A DNA stretch of 64,000 nucleotides from Paludibacter sp963678465 (lineage in GTDB: Bacteria; Bacteroidota; Bacteroidia; Bacteroidales; Paludibacteraceae). Positions 34,745 through 43,381 of the stretch are shown piece by piece; positions within the stretch are counted from its first letter, which is position 1, and each line of letters opens with the position of its first letter. The position numbers and the translations under genes were made by a program. The stretch is from assembly GCA_963678465.1 (NCBI GenBank), contig OY782858.1:2108001-2172000 (forward strand), written 5' to 3'. Below the pieces are notes generated by a model. That model was not told the origin of the DNA. It worked only from the letters and a program-made list of their open reading frames with translations, and ran no database searches.

Positions 34745-37426
34745 TCAGATAATTTGCAGCTTTTTTGTCAGCACTCCACGCGCATCGGAAATTTTCACAA
34801 CATACATTCCGGGTTGAATACCGGGAATATCAATTTTTTCAAGACTTAACTGAGTGGAATGCCGACTTACCACCCTGCCCTGCAAATCCAGCAAGGCTAT
34901 GTGGCGTGGTTTTTCTTCGTTAAACTGTAAAAAAAAAGAACCCCGAGCCGGATTCGGATATAAAGCAATTTGCTGCGATTCAGGCGATTCAACAGCAGTA
35001 AGCTGCGAAAACTGAATCCAGTTGAGGTTATACCCATCGCTACGCGACAACAGGCGAATAATATTTTTGCCGGCCGTGAGCGACACAGTGGCCGATTGCG
35101 TTTGCCAGTTTTGCCAGCCTCCCGTGTTACCAAACGAAACGGATTTCAACGGCACCATGGAGCCGTTCTGATCTTTTAAAACTGCAATCTGGGCTGAGGC
35201 TGCATTTACCGAAATGCGAAAATCCATTTTATAACTTCCGCTGTTTTCGACCCATGCGTAATAATCAAGATATTTATCCACAGCAGCATACGAAGTATTT
35301 GTTCCAGCACCTGCATCGGTACAGGTTTCGAAACTGAATCCATTGTTTACCGTAAAATCTTCGGCTTCAATCTTTCCGGGAATCGTTTTGTGCGGAAAAA
35401 TAAGGTTGACTACATCAGCATGCTGAAAAGGGCTGAGCGATTGCGTTCCACTCTTGCAATCAGCAGTGACATTGCTTATTTTCAGAATAGTTGCTGATAG
35501 TAAAGGTTCTGCTATTTTTATATCAATTTTGGTGTTATCTACCGCATTCACTGTGCTGGAAACAACCGTAGCAGCACTGCCATTTATCGTAATCGCAAAC
35601 GGATTTCCGGTAAGCGAATCAACTGCCTTATTGAGTTTAAGCGTTACGATATCCGACCATTGAGCTGTTTCGGCAGTGAGCATTTCAAAGGCCGTATTGT
35701 CAATTGTTTTTGGATTTTTAAATTGAAAATAATTAAAATTAGCTCCTCCTGTTTCGAACACAATTTTCACTTTCACCGTCCCGGCGGGAATGATCACATT
35801 GGGTATAGCTGCTGTTTTCCAGGTTGTCCAACCGTCTGATGGCGATAACGAAACAGTTTTCGAAGCACGTTTTCCGTTTATTTCGATATACACCCTGGCA
35901 GTTGCACTTTGGCTGGCATAGCGCAACAACACATTGTAGGTCATGGCCTCAGCCGACTGAATACTGTACTGCATCCATTCGCCATCTTCCACCCAACCTA
36001 CATGAAAACCATTGGTTACTGCATCGGTACAATTTTCAATATCCACTCCATCATTGCGATAAGCGTAGCCTGTATTCCATGCGGTGTAATTATTATTCGT
36101 TAAATGATAGTTAGCATCTACTTTGTCCGAATAAGCCACTCCAGCCCGACCAAAATCGTAATCCACCGCATAAACAGTACTTGCAGTTGTGTTTGCCTTA
36201 AATGGTTTCGTTTCGGTAGTTTGCGGCTGGCGAATCATGGCATCAATCACGTCGTATTGAATCACACAATTCTCCAGTTTATGGTTATTGGCAAAAGTCA
36301 TTACAGCCTGATATGCCTTATCGACAGTTGGTTTAGCGGCGGTTCCTTTCCAGTAATTTATCAAATTTGTGTAGTCGATGTTGGTGTTGACTTTGAGGAT
36401 ATTGTTGATGCCTGATTTTTTCACAGGCCAAAACGACCAGCCAATGTTGTTTTTCTCCATCAGTTCAATGCAATCGGTAAACCAGCGATTCGAGTTTTCT
36501 CCTGATTCACCTAACCAAATGGGGCAATTGGTATTATTGCGCAGGTCGAGTACCCACTGTATGGAAGCGGTATTGTTTACAGTCCAGTATTTATGAAAAC
36601 TGTAACACATGTTATTGTCCCAGGCAGGTGTAAGTCCCGAAAAATCGTTGGCAAACCAGTTGCCTTCTATCACAAGCATATGGTTTTTATCCACTTCGCG
36701 AATGGCAGTGGTGAGCCTGCCATACAGCGAACGCAATTGTGAGTTATTGCCTTCGGGGAACGTCCAGTTGGTTTCGTTGATTAAATCGTAACCTGCTATC
36801 CATGGATGATTGGCGTAGCGTTCAGCAATTTTTCGCCAAAGTGCTACCAATTTGGCTTTGTTGGCTTCGCTTTCCCAGAGTGAAGGTTTTGTAGCGTCGT
36901 AATCGGAAATAGCAGCATCTTTACCCTGTCCGCCCGGTGCCCCGTGCATGTCGAGTATCACATACATTTTATTAGCAGCACACCACGCCATCAAACTATC
37001 GAGACGGGCAAATCCACTCTCCAACCATGTATTCACGCCCTGTACAGGCTCATCTTCAATAGCAAGTGTAAACAGATTATAATGCAGAGCGGGACGAACA
37101 CAATTAAAACCCCAGCGGGCCATAGAGTCCACATCGATTTTACGAAAATGAGCATCGAGCCACGATGTGTAGAATTGATTTGTTTTTTCTATACCTATTA
37201 AGTCGGTGAGTTTCTTTTTGAATTCGTGTTGAGTGCCGGCCACATCCGATGTTTGCATCATGTAGCCTTCCTGAAGCATCCAGTTGCCTGTGCCAATGCT
37301 TCGGAGAATAAGGTTGGCACCGTTTTTATCAACAATTTGCTTTCCTGAAGCACGAACATAGGCGGTTTGTGCCTCTATTATGAGTGGACATAATAATAGT
37401 AGTGAGAATAAAAGTATTTTTTTCAT
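34745..37426 (-). CDS. Glycoside hydrolase family 5 enzyme with two CBM6-like modules and T9SS sorting domain
   Basis: 893 residues: signal peptide, GH5 catalytic barrel (about 20-385), then modules. The acid/base is E218 (LINETNW) and the nucleophile E307 (IWLGESGE); HFRKIDVDSMARWGFNCVRP is the usual entry strand. CBM6-like beta-sandwiches occur near 410-585 (ending KIVFETGGANFNYFQF) and 695-815 (KIEAEDFTVNNGFSFE... YNLNWIQF). A type A T9SS domain (about 820-893) ends GMYVVKISDARGVLTKKLQII. An endo-acting beta-glucanase, mannanase or xyloglucanase is likely; the specificity cannot be read here. It heads the SusCD operon. Confidence 0.92.
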   Translation of the reverse strand: MKKILLFSLLLLCPLIIEAQTAYVRASGKQIVDKNGANLILRSIGTGNWMLQEGYMMQTSDVAGTQHEFKKKLTDLIGIEKTNQFYTSWLDAHFRKIDVDSMARWGFNCVRPALHYNLFTLAIEDEPVQGVNTWLESGFARLDSLMAWCAANKMYVILDMHGAPGGQGKDAAISDYDATKPSLWESEANKAKLVALWRKIAERYANHPWIAGYDLINETNWTFPEGNNSQLRSLYGRLTTAIREVDKNHMLVIEGNWFANDFSGLTPAWDNNMCYSFHKYWTVNNTASIQWVLDLRNNTNCPIWLGESGENSNRWFTDCIELMEKNNIGWSFWPVKKSGINNILKVNTNIDYTNLINYWKGTAAKPTVDKAYQAVMTFANNHKLENCVIQYDVIDAMIRQPQTTETKPFKANTTASTVYAVDYDFGRAGVAYSDKVDANYHLTNNNYTAWNTGYAYRNDGVDIENCTDAVTNGFHVGWVEDGEWMQYSIQSAEAMTYNVLLRYASQSATARVYIEINGKRASKTVSLSPSDGWTTWKTAAIPNVIIPAGTVKVKIVFETGGANFNYFQFKNPKTIDNTAFEMLTAETAQWSDIVTLKLNKAVDSLTGNPFAITINGSAATVVSSTVNAVDNTKIDIKIAEPLLSATILKISNVTADCKSGTQSLSPFQHADVVNLIFPHKTIPGKIEAEDFTVNNGFSFETCTDAGAGTNTSYAAVDKYLDYYAWVENSGSYKMDFRISVNAASAQIAVLKDQNGSMVPLKSVSFGNTGGWQNWQTQSATVSLTAGKNIIRLLSRSDGYNLNWIQFSQLTAVESPESQQIALYPNPARGSFFLQFNEEKPRHIALLDLQGRVVSRHSTQLSLEKIDIPGIQPGMYVVKISDARGVLTKKLQII

Positions 37427-37454
37427 TTGTAGTGTTAGTGTGATTCTGACACAA

Positions 37455-37462
37455 CAAAAGTA
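37455..37462 (-). promoter_or_regulatory. -7 element before the GH5/SusCD operon
   Basis: On the minus strand TACTTTTG matches TAnnTTTG, about 30 bases before the GH5 start. No good -33 is seen at 18-20 bases, as expected for an activator-dependent locus promoter. Confidence 0.45.
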
Positions 37463-37660
37463 AAGAATAGAAGAACACTTTATTTGGAGGCGAGTTGAGA
37501 AAGTATGTAAATTGAGATTTTAATCTAAGTTATTATTCTGACTTTATGCCACATACAAACGATGCGCCACCTTTAAAAAGTAGTACATCAGGTATCAGAG
37601 AATAATAATTTAGAGGGGTTGATATCGGGTTGATGGCAGTAATACCACAACCCGCCTATT

Positions 37661-39352
37661 TTACTTAATCTGAAGAATCCTTCTGTCGAATTCTTCTTTT
37701 TGAAGAAAAGTTCTGTTTTTAGTTTTAGTGCGGTAATTATACACTGTTGATAAAGAATAACGTAAGAATTGAGAAATTTTGCTTCCATCGTCAATTCCTA
37801 AACGCATAAGTGCCATGATACGCAACTCAGGATTCAGCGATTCTCCATTCTTAATAATGAACCTATCATCTTCATTCAGCAATTCATTCACTTTTTCAAC
37901 AAAATCGGGGAATAATTGCAAAAAGGCATTGTCAAAGTTTGTATACAATTCTTCAAATTCCTCATCCATTATATCCTGTGATTGTGTAATTAATTTAGCC
38001 TCATTGATTTTTCCATCTTTTATTTTAGTATGCACCTTCTTCCGGAAATTATCAATTTTATTGATATAGATAGAACAAAGTTCAATGAACCGACCAATAT
38101 ACACTTCCTTGATCTTATTTGATTCTGACAGTTCATTGTTTGTTAGATGTAAAACATGATTAACCGTCACCAATTCATCATTCAGTTTACTAAGTGCTGC
38201 ATTTAAATAATTTAGTTCATCGTTGGCAAATTGAAGGTTTTTCTTAGCTAAGGACAGCCTTTTTATTTGCCTGTAAATAACAAAAAGAGCAATAATAAGC
38301 AAAACCAACAATGAAGTTGTTAGTACTAAATAAAGCTGCAATTTAGTTTTCTGATTTTCTATTTTTGCCTGATATGTTTTATCTATCAATGATAAAATGG
38401 TGGAACTTTGTAAGCTTCTAAGCTTTGCATTGAAAAACATTGTGGAGCTCCACGAAAAACGGATGTACTTATATGCCCTGTCAATATCACCTTCTTCATA
38501 CAGTATCTGAGCAAGCATCATCAACGATGCCTGGTCTTTTATAGCCGACTGAATATCTGATATGGCTGAAAGCGCCAAATAATACTTCTGGTTTTCCTTA
38601 TCTCCGCTCCATTGATATATCAACGAACGACGGAAAGTTACCAAAGCGTAATCGGGAGTTCCAACAATCGACTTTTTGAGTCCGAGATCGTTAAGCTTTA
38701 AGGCGTCGCTGTATAAGTGTGCATTACGGGCGCTATCTTCTTTTAGTTGCAGGTACAAATAACTCTCCGGAGCTAACTTTTTCTTTAACAGCAATAGATG
38801 CTTATCAAAAACTTTCCAATAATCCTGCGATTTTCTTTTATCCTGTGTGTAAAATGCAAGCTCTCCATACACTTTAAGATGCGCATTGTAATAATCAACA
38901 AGTAAAAAATCGGGCAGCTTTGCAGCATCAATGCTTGTCAGCAAGTCTGTAGCCTCTTTATAAAGTCCGATCGAACCCATTAAATAAGCAAGTTCCAGCT
39001 TACTTTCATATTCCCTTTCATCATCCTTTAGCAAAATAGCTATTTCGATATTTCTATTCTGATAATGAATGGCCGAATCGCAAATGTACGATTTGTATTC
39101 TTTATACAACAGTGAGTTTATTTGATATTCGGCTATCGAAAGCGGCTTTACCTTTCGTAATTCCATTTTATGATTGGAAATGCGCATTTCTCTCACCTTT
39201 GTGTATGAGTCAGAATTTTCAATGGTACTGTCCAGCTTTAGCAAGACTGTCGAAATATTTTCCTGTGAAAATAGCAGCGTTGAGAATGACAAATATATAA
39301 TGAGGATATATTTGAATTTTGCCGTTTTAACATTAGATATTCCTGATCCCAT
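37661..39352 (-). CDS. DUF6377-type membrane regulator of the polysaccharide locus
   Basis: 563 residues from the Met at 39352. N-terminal signal/anchor, TPR-like helical repeats in the periplasm (about 60-340), one transmembrane helix (LYLVLTTSLLVLLIIALFVIY) and a coiled coil. The cytoplasmic C-terminal domain ends in an HTH-like segment (RIMALMRLGIDDGSKISQFLRYSLSTVYNYRTKTKNR). This arrangement matches DUF6377 proteins next to SusCD loci, which I take to be membrane-bound transcription regulators. The frame is open to 39484, but a perfect promoter at 39502-39472 shows that the upstream Met is not transcribed. Confidence 0.82.
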   Translation of the reverse strand: MGSGISNVKTAKFKYILIIYLSFSTLLFSQENISTVLLKLDSTIENSDSYTKVREMRISNHKMELRKVKPLSIAEYQINSLLYKEYKSYICDSAIHYQNRNIEIAILLKDDEREYESKLELAYLMGSIGLYKEATDLLTSIDAAKLPDFLLVDYYNAHLKVYGELAFYTQDKRKSQDYWKVFDKHLLLLKKKLAPESYLYLQLKEDSARNAHLYSDALKLNDLGLKKSIVGTPDYALVTFRRSLIYQWSGDKENQKYYLALSAISDIQSAIKDQASLMMLAQILYEEGDIDRAYKYIRFSWSSTMFFNAKLRSLQSSTILSLIDKTYQAKIENQKTKLQLYLVLTTSLLVLLIIALFVIYRQIKRLSLAKKNLQFANDELNYLNAALSKLNDELVTVNHVLHLTNNELSESNKIKEVYIGRFIELCSIYINKIDNFRKKVHTKIKDGKINEAKLITQSQDIMDEEFEELYTNFDNAFLQLFPDFVEKVNELLNEDDRFIIKNGESLNPELRIMALMRLGIDDGSKISQFLRYSLSTVYNYRTKTKNRTFLQKEEFDRRILQIK

Positions 39353-39471
39353 ATAAAAAATAGATTTAGCAAATTTGGGAGGTTTACAAACACAGTTTTC
39401 TTTATTGCTGAAGAAAATGAAACAAACCTCATCCCTGCAAAAAACAAAAAGAAATTGTAACCAACTGCACG

Positions 39472-39502
39472 CAAAACTACACAAAGTAAGTCAAATTACA
39501 AA
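39472..39502 (-). promoter_or_regulatory. Promoter of the DUF6377 regulator gene
   Basis: On the minus strand TTTG (39502-39499), exactly 19 bases, TAGTTTTG (39479-39472). The regulator has its own promoter, separate from the GH5/SusCD operon. Confidence 0.72.
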
Positions 39503-39544
39503 ACGATGAACAAACAGGCAATTCTATTATCCTGTCCATATTTA

Positions 39545-40354
39545 TCAACCCACTTTCAGCACTTTTCCGCAGCCTGCATATTTTACTTCCTGTGGCTGCC
39601 CGGTGAAACCTACTTTGCCGAATTCAATCGCCACCGACAGCACAAGACTGACATCCTCAGTACAAATAGATTTAAATTCGTCTCCCAGTTCCACATCGAG
39701 CTCCTGCTCTTGCAAAAGGTTTTCCGAAGGCACCCAGTCACCTGTAACGGCCACGCTTACTCCATGCATTTCGTGCACAACAGGCTCGTAACTATTGCCG
39801 TCCACATTATATTGCATATCCGAAACAGCGCCCAGCGCCACGATCAACCTGAAATAGGGCAGGCGCTGAATGTTTAACAAATCTGTTTCGGTGTTTATAC
39901 GCGGCATCAGCACCTTTGCTGTCAGCGACTGCCTGTCGATCTGCCCCGTTACCCCTACTCTCAGCACGGTATTCAACGGATAGTTGCGGTTGAAGTTGAA
40001 ATTCTCCAGCTTGTAGCGGTATTTCGAAAAGGCTATCGAACGTTTACCTATCTCCCCTTCCCCATCTGTTTTCTGAATATTTTTTGCAAGACCATTCAGC
40101 ACAGGCGTCAGGTTATAATCTGCCAACCGGTACAACCCGCCAAAGCTGTAACGCAACGATGACGCAAAAGCCGTGCAGCCTTTCCACTCATTTTGTTGCA
40201 GGCGGAAACCTTCAAAATTAGCCGAAGTCTTTATCTTTTCCTTTGTAGCTCCGCCCTTGCTGCGTGCTATCACTTTGTCGCTACCGCGGCGGGTATAAAA
40301 ACTGACGTTGCTGATACTCCCCGAAAACTGAATGGGTCCTTTTACTATGGCCAT
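39545..40354 (-). CDS. Bacteroidetes-specific protein of unknown function (DUF6266-related N-terminus)
   Basis: 269 residues, no signal peptide. It opens with GPIQFSGSISNVSFYTRRG and a basic stretch DKVIARSKGG, followed by GFRLQQNEWKGCTAFASSLR. The pattern (SGS-x-x-N, aromatic or hydrophobic pair, RRG, RSKG) parallels the start of the DUF6266 protein at 56501. The rest is beta-rich. I do not know its function. Promoter candidate on the minus strand: TATATTTG (40439-40432) with GTTG at 18 bases. Flanked by the polysaccharide locus regulator and a xylanase. Confidence 0.7.
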   Translation of the reverse strand: MAIVKGPIQFSGSISNVSFYTRRGSDKVIARSKGGATKEKIKTSANFEGFRLQQNEWKGCTAFASSLRYSFGGLYRLADYNLTPVLNGLAKNIQKTDGEGEIGKRSIAFSKYRYKLENFNFNRNYPLNTVLRVGVTGQIDRQSLTAKVLMPRINTETDLLNIQRLPYFRLIVALGAVSDMQYNVDGNSYEPVVHEMHGVSVAVTGDWVPSENLLQEQELDVELGDEFKSICTEDVSLVLSVAIEFGKVGFTGQPQEVKYAGCGKVLKVG

Positions 40355-40996
40355 AATACTATTGTGTTCATGTGTGAATATGCTGATGTACTCCTATCTG
40401 TTTATTGTACAGAAACAGATCATTCATGCTGCAAATATATGTAATTTTTATATAAAACAACTATAATCTATATATAAACCAGTCTTTTATAAGTAAAGTT
40501 TATCTATGGTTTAAATATGTGATAAATAAAGATTGTATAAGGTTTATATAATAAAAATGTATTACGTAGATATTGTAGAAGCAGCAGGAATTGACACACC
40601 TGAAATATCAGGATGAGAAGTCCTCCCTGATGAATTTCTTCCTGAATTACGAGGAATGAAACAGCATTTGCGAACAATATTAAAAGCAAAAACTTTTATC
40701 TCAGCTTTGACAAAGCGGGACGCCATGCCAGGCATCAGATGCAGGTTGATTTGCAGGCTTCGGAGAACGGGGCATGAATAATCGCAAAGAATTATCCAAA
40801 TTCAAACATCCTACCCCAATAATTATCTAAATTTAAACACCTCACCGACAGATCAATAATGACAAGTTAATAAAAATAGCGTATATTTGAGCGTATTTCT
40901 TGTGGGGGAAAACCATCTTGTTTTCAATGAAGAAATGAGAAAACAGGAACCTTAAAAATGAATCATTAATTACCCGGAATAATACTATAATAAAAT
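40355..40996. other. Intergenic stretch with a possible decayed small gene
   Basis: 640 bases. A broken plus-strand frame at 40558-40770 reads MYYVDIVEAAGIDTPEISG, a stop, then EVLPDEFLPELRGMKQHLRT and KTFISALTKRD, which resembles decayed coding sequence of an unknown gene. An imperfect direct repeat (AATTATCCAAATTCAAACA and AATTATCTAAATTTAAACA) lies at 40792-40842. TATATTTG at 40882-40889 is a -7 candidate for the xylanase gene. Confidence 0.45.
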
Positions 40997-43336
40997 ATGA
41001 AACTAAAATTACTCTTACTTGCTTTAGCCGCGTGCGGCACCCTGTCGATTGGTGCGCAAAACTACACAACCGGTCATCCGGCAGATGAAACAAATTACGG
41101 ATACCTGAAGAATTATTTGCCACTAAAGCAATATATTAATTACCAACAGTATCCTAACTTCAAACTGGGAATTGCCATCGGTGCCAATGATTACCTGAAC
41201 AACAGCACGGTTAAGGCGGTTGTCAATGATTATTTCACAGAGACTGTTGCCGGTAATGAAATGAAAATGTCGAGCTGTGTGAGCAGCAACGGGACCATGA
41301 ATTTCGGCACCGTTACTAATTTTGTAAATACGGCAGTCGGAGCCGGTGTAAATGTTTACGGACATACGCTGGCATGGCATTCGCAACAGGCTGTAGGCTA
41401 TCTGAACGGTTTGATCAAAGACCTGCCCGCACAGCCCATCGAAGGCAGCGACACGATTGTTTGGTCGTTGCTGAAAGCAAAGGACTTCACACAGGAAAAA
41501 AGCATAGGTTGGTCATCGGACAAAACAACCTATGGCTATACCACCTCTTTTGTGAGTGACGGGCTTCAGGTGCATACCACCAAGAAAGTCAACTCATGGG
41601 AGGTTCAGTATATTGTTATGGACAATATCCCAACAGTTCAGGGCGTGACTTACAAAATGACAGTCACCGTAAAAGGATCGGCTGCCGGCAATATCCACAG
41701 CAAACTTGGAGGCTGGAGCGGCGGAGCAAGCGCAGAAATACCCTTCACAACGGAATGGAGAGATGTGGTTATCAACTATACCAGCACACTCGATAACAGT
41801 TTTCTGCTTTTCCAGAACGGCGACTTCGTAGGTGATATCTGGATCAAGAACATCAGGTTCGAAAAGTCGGTGCAAGGCAAGAAAGCTACCCGAAACTGTA
41901 TCGTGATGAATGCGACGGCTAAGAATGCGAATACATGGGATAACCAGTTCTGGATTAAGTTGGGAAGTTTCAATCAGGGTGACACCTATGAGTTCTCGGC
42001 CCAGGTGCGTGCAGACAACGAAGCGAAGGTTTCCACTCAATTACACAACGCTCCGGGCAGTTACGTAAACTATCAGGCCCTTGGTGATGTCAACTTCACA
42101 ACAGAATGGAAGACTGTGACCAAAACCGGATCATTCTCTAATCCTGCACAGTCCATCGCTTTCAACCTCAACGAATATGCGGGTGCCAACGCTTACTATT
42201 TCGACAATATCAGTTTAAAAATAAACGGAGTGGAACGTGTGATAAACGGCTCTTTGGATGGAACCGATGTATCATCGTTTGCATGGAGGCACTACGGCGA
42301 TAACGCTGTGACAAACGCCACCATCAAGAAGGACTACCTGTATGTTCAGCTACCTCAGAGCGTTCCGTTGTCCGATAAAGCCAGGCATGACACGCTGGTT
42401 TATGCCATGGACCGTTGGATGGACGGTATGATGACTGCCTGCGGCGGTAACGTAAAAGCATGGGATGTAGTGAACGAAGCCATCTCTGGAGGCGACTCGA
42501 ACGGTGATGGTGTGTATGACCTTCAGCATGACAATGGCGATGACAGCAATTTCTTCTGGCAGGATTATATGGGTGACCTGGAATATACACGTCAAGCCGT
42601 ACGTTTGGCCCGTCTGCATTATGCCAATTCAATGGCTTCGAAAGGTGGTGACGATGGAAAACTGAAACTATTTGTGAATGACTACAACCTGGAAAGTGAC
42701 TGGGACGGCAACGGCAAACTGAAATCGCTTATTAAGTGGATAGAACGTTGGGAAGCCGACGGAGTAACAAAAATAGATGGTATCGGCTCTCAGATGCACA
42801 TATCGTGCTATATGAATGAGTCCACCCAAACCAGCAAAAAGAATGCTATTGAGAACAGTTTCAGGCTAATGGCGGCTACCGGAAAACTGGTTCGTATCAG
42901 TGAACTGGATATGGGCATGGTAGATGCCAATGGTAATGACGTGCCCACAGCCAATGTGACAGAAGAAATGCATCAGCGCATGGCAGGGCTTTACGAATGG
43001 ATTGTGAAGAAATACCTCGAGATTATTCCAGCCAATCAACAGTGGGCTATCTGCCAGTGGTGTGCCACCGATGCTCCATCGAACAGCGGATGGCGAGCAA
43101 ACACACCTGTAGGACTGTGGACACTGGACTGGTACCGCAAGCATACTTATGCCGGATTTGCACGCGGTCTGGGAGCACCACAAAACCCAACAGGTATTGA
43201 CGTGATCGGTGACGATTCGAACAAGCCGGATGCATCCCCCATTCACGATATTTATGGACGCTACGTAGGCAAAGATTTCGAGGCACTTCCTGCAGGCCTT
43301 TATATCCAAAGCGGCAAAAAGTACCTGAAACGCTGA
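40997..43336 (+). CDS. GH10 endo-xylanase with tandem CBM4-type modules inserted in the barrel
   Basis: 779 residues that cut internal beta-1,4-xylan bonds. A signal peptide (1-20) is followed by the first part of the barrel (about 45-155, FKLGIAIGAND, YGHTLAWHSQ). Two jelly-roll modules (about 155-290 and 295-415, ending YYFDNISLKING) interrupt it, and then the barrel resumes. The acid/base is E494 (WDVVNEAISGG) and the nucleophile E636 (VRISELDMG). Insertion of CBMs into GH10 is known from Prevotella and Bacteroides xylanases. The tail (GIDVIGDDSNKPDASPIHDIYGRYVGKDFEALPAGLYI) resembles a short sorting or attachment end. It forms a pair with the GH43 gene 45 bases downstream. Confidence 0.95.
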   Translation: MKLKLLLLALAACGTLSIGAQNYTTGHPADETNYGYLKNYLPLKQYINYQQYPNFKLGIAIGANDYLNNSTVKAVVNDYFTETVAGNEMKMSSCVSSNGTMNFGTVTNFVNTAVGAGVNVYGHTLAWHSQQAVGYLNGLIKDLPAQPIEGSDTIVWSLLKAKDFTQEKSIGWSSDKTTYGYTTSFVSDGLQVHTTKKVNSWEVQYIVMDNIPTVQGVTYKMTVTVKGSAAGNIHSKLGGWSGGASAEIPFTTEWRDVVINYTSTLDNSFLLFQNGDFVGDIWIKNIRFEKSVQGKKATRNCIVMNATAKNANTWDNQFWIKLGSFNQGDTYEFSAQVRADNEAKVSTQLHNAPGSYVNYQALGDVNFTTEWKTVTKTGSFSNPAQSIAFNLNEYAGANAYYFDNISLKINGVERVINGSLDGTDVSSFAWRHYGDNAVTNATIKKDYLYVQLPQSVPLSDKARHDTLVYAMDRWMDGMMTACGGNVKAWDVVNEAISGGDSNGDGVYDLQHDNGDDSNFFWQDYMGDLEYTRQAVRLARLHYANSMASKGGDDGKLKLFVNDYNLESDWDGNGKLKSLIKWIERWEADGVTKIDGIGSQMHISCYMNESTQTSKKNAIENSFRLMAATGKLVRISELDMGMVDANGNDVPTANVTEEMHQRMAGLYEWIVKKYLEIIPANQQWAICQWCATDAPSNSGWRANTPVGLWTLDWYRKHTYAGFARGLGAPQNPTGIDVIGDDSNKPDASPIHDIYGRYVGKDFEALPAGLYIQSGKKYLKR

Positions 43337-43381
43337 TCGTCTAATGAAAATCATATATTTAGTTATACAAATCATCAAAAA

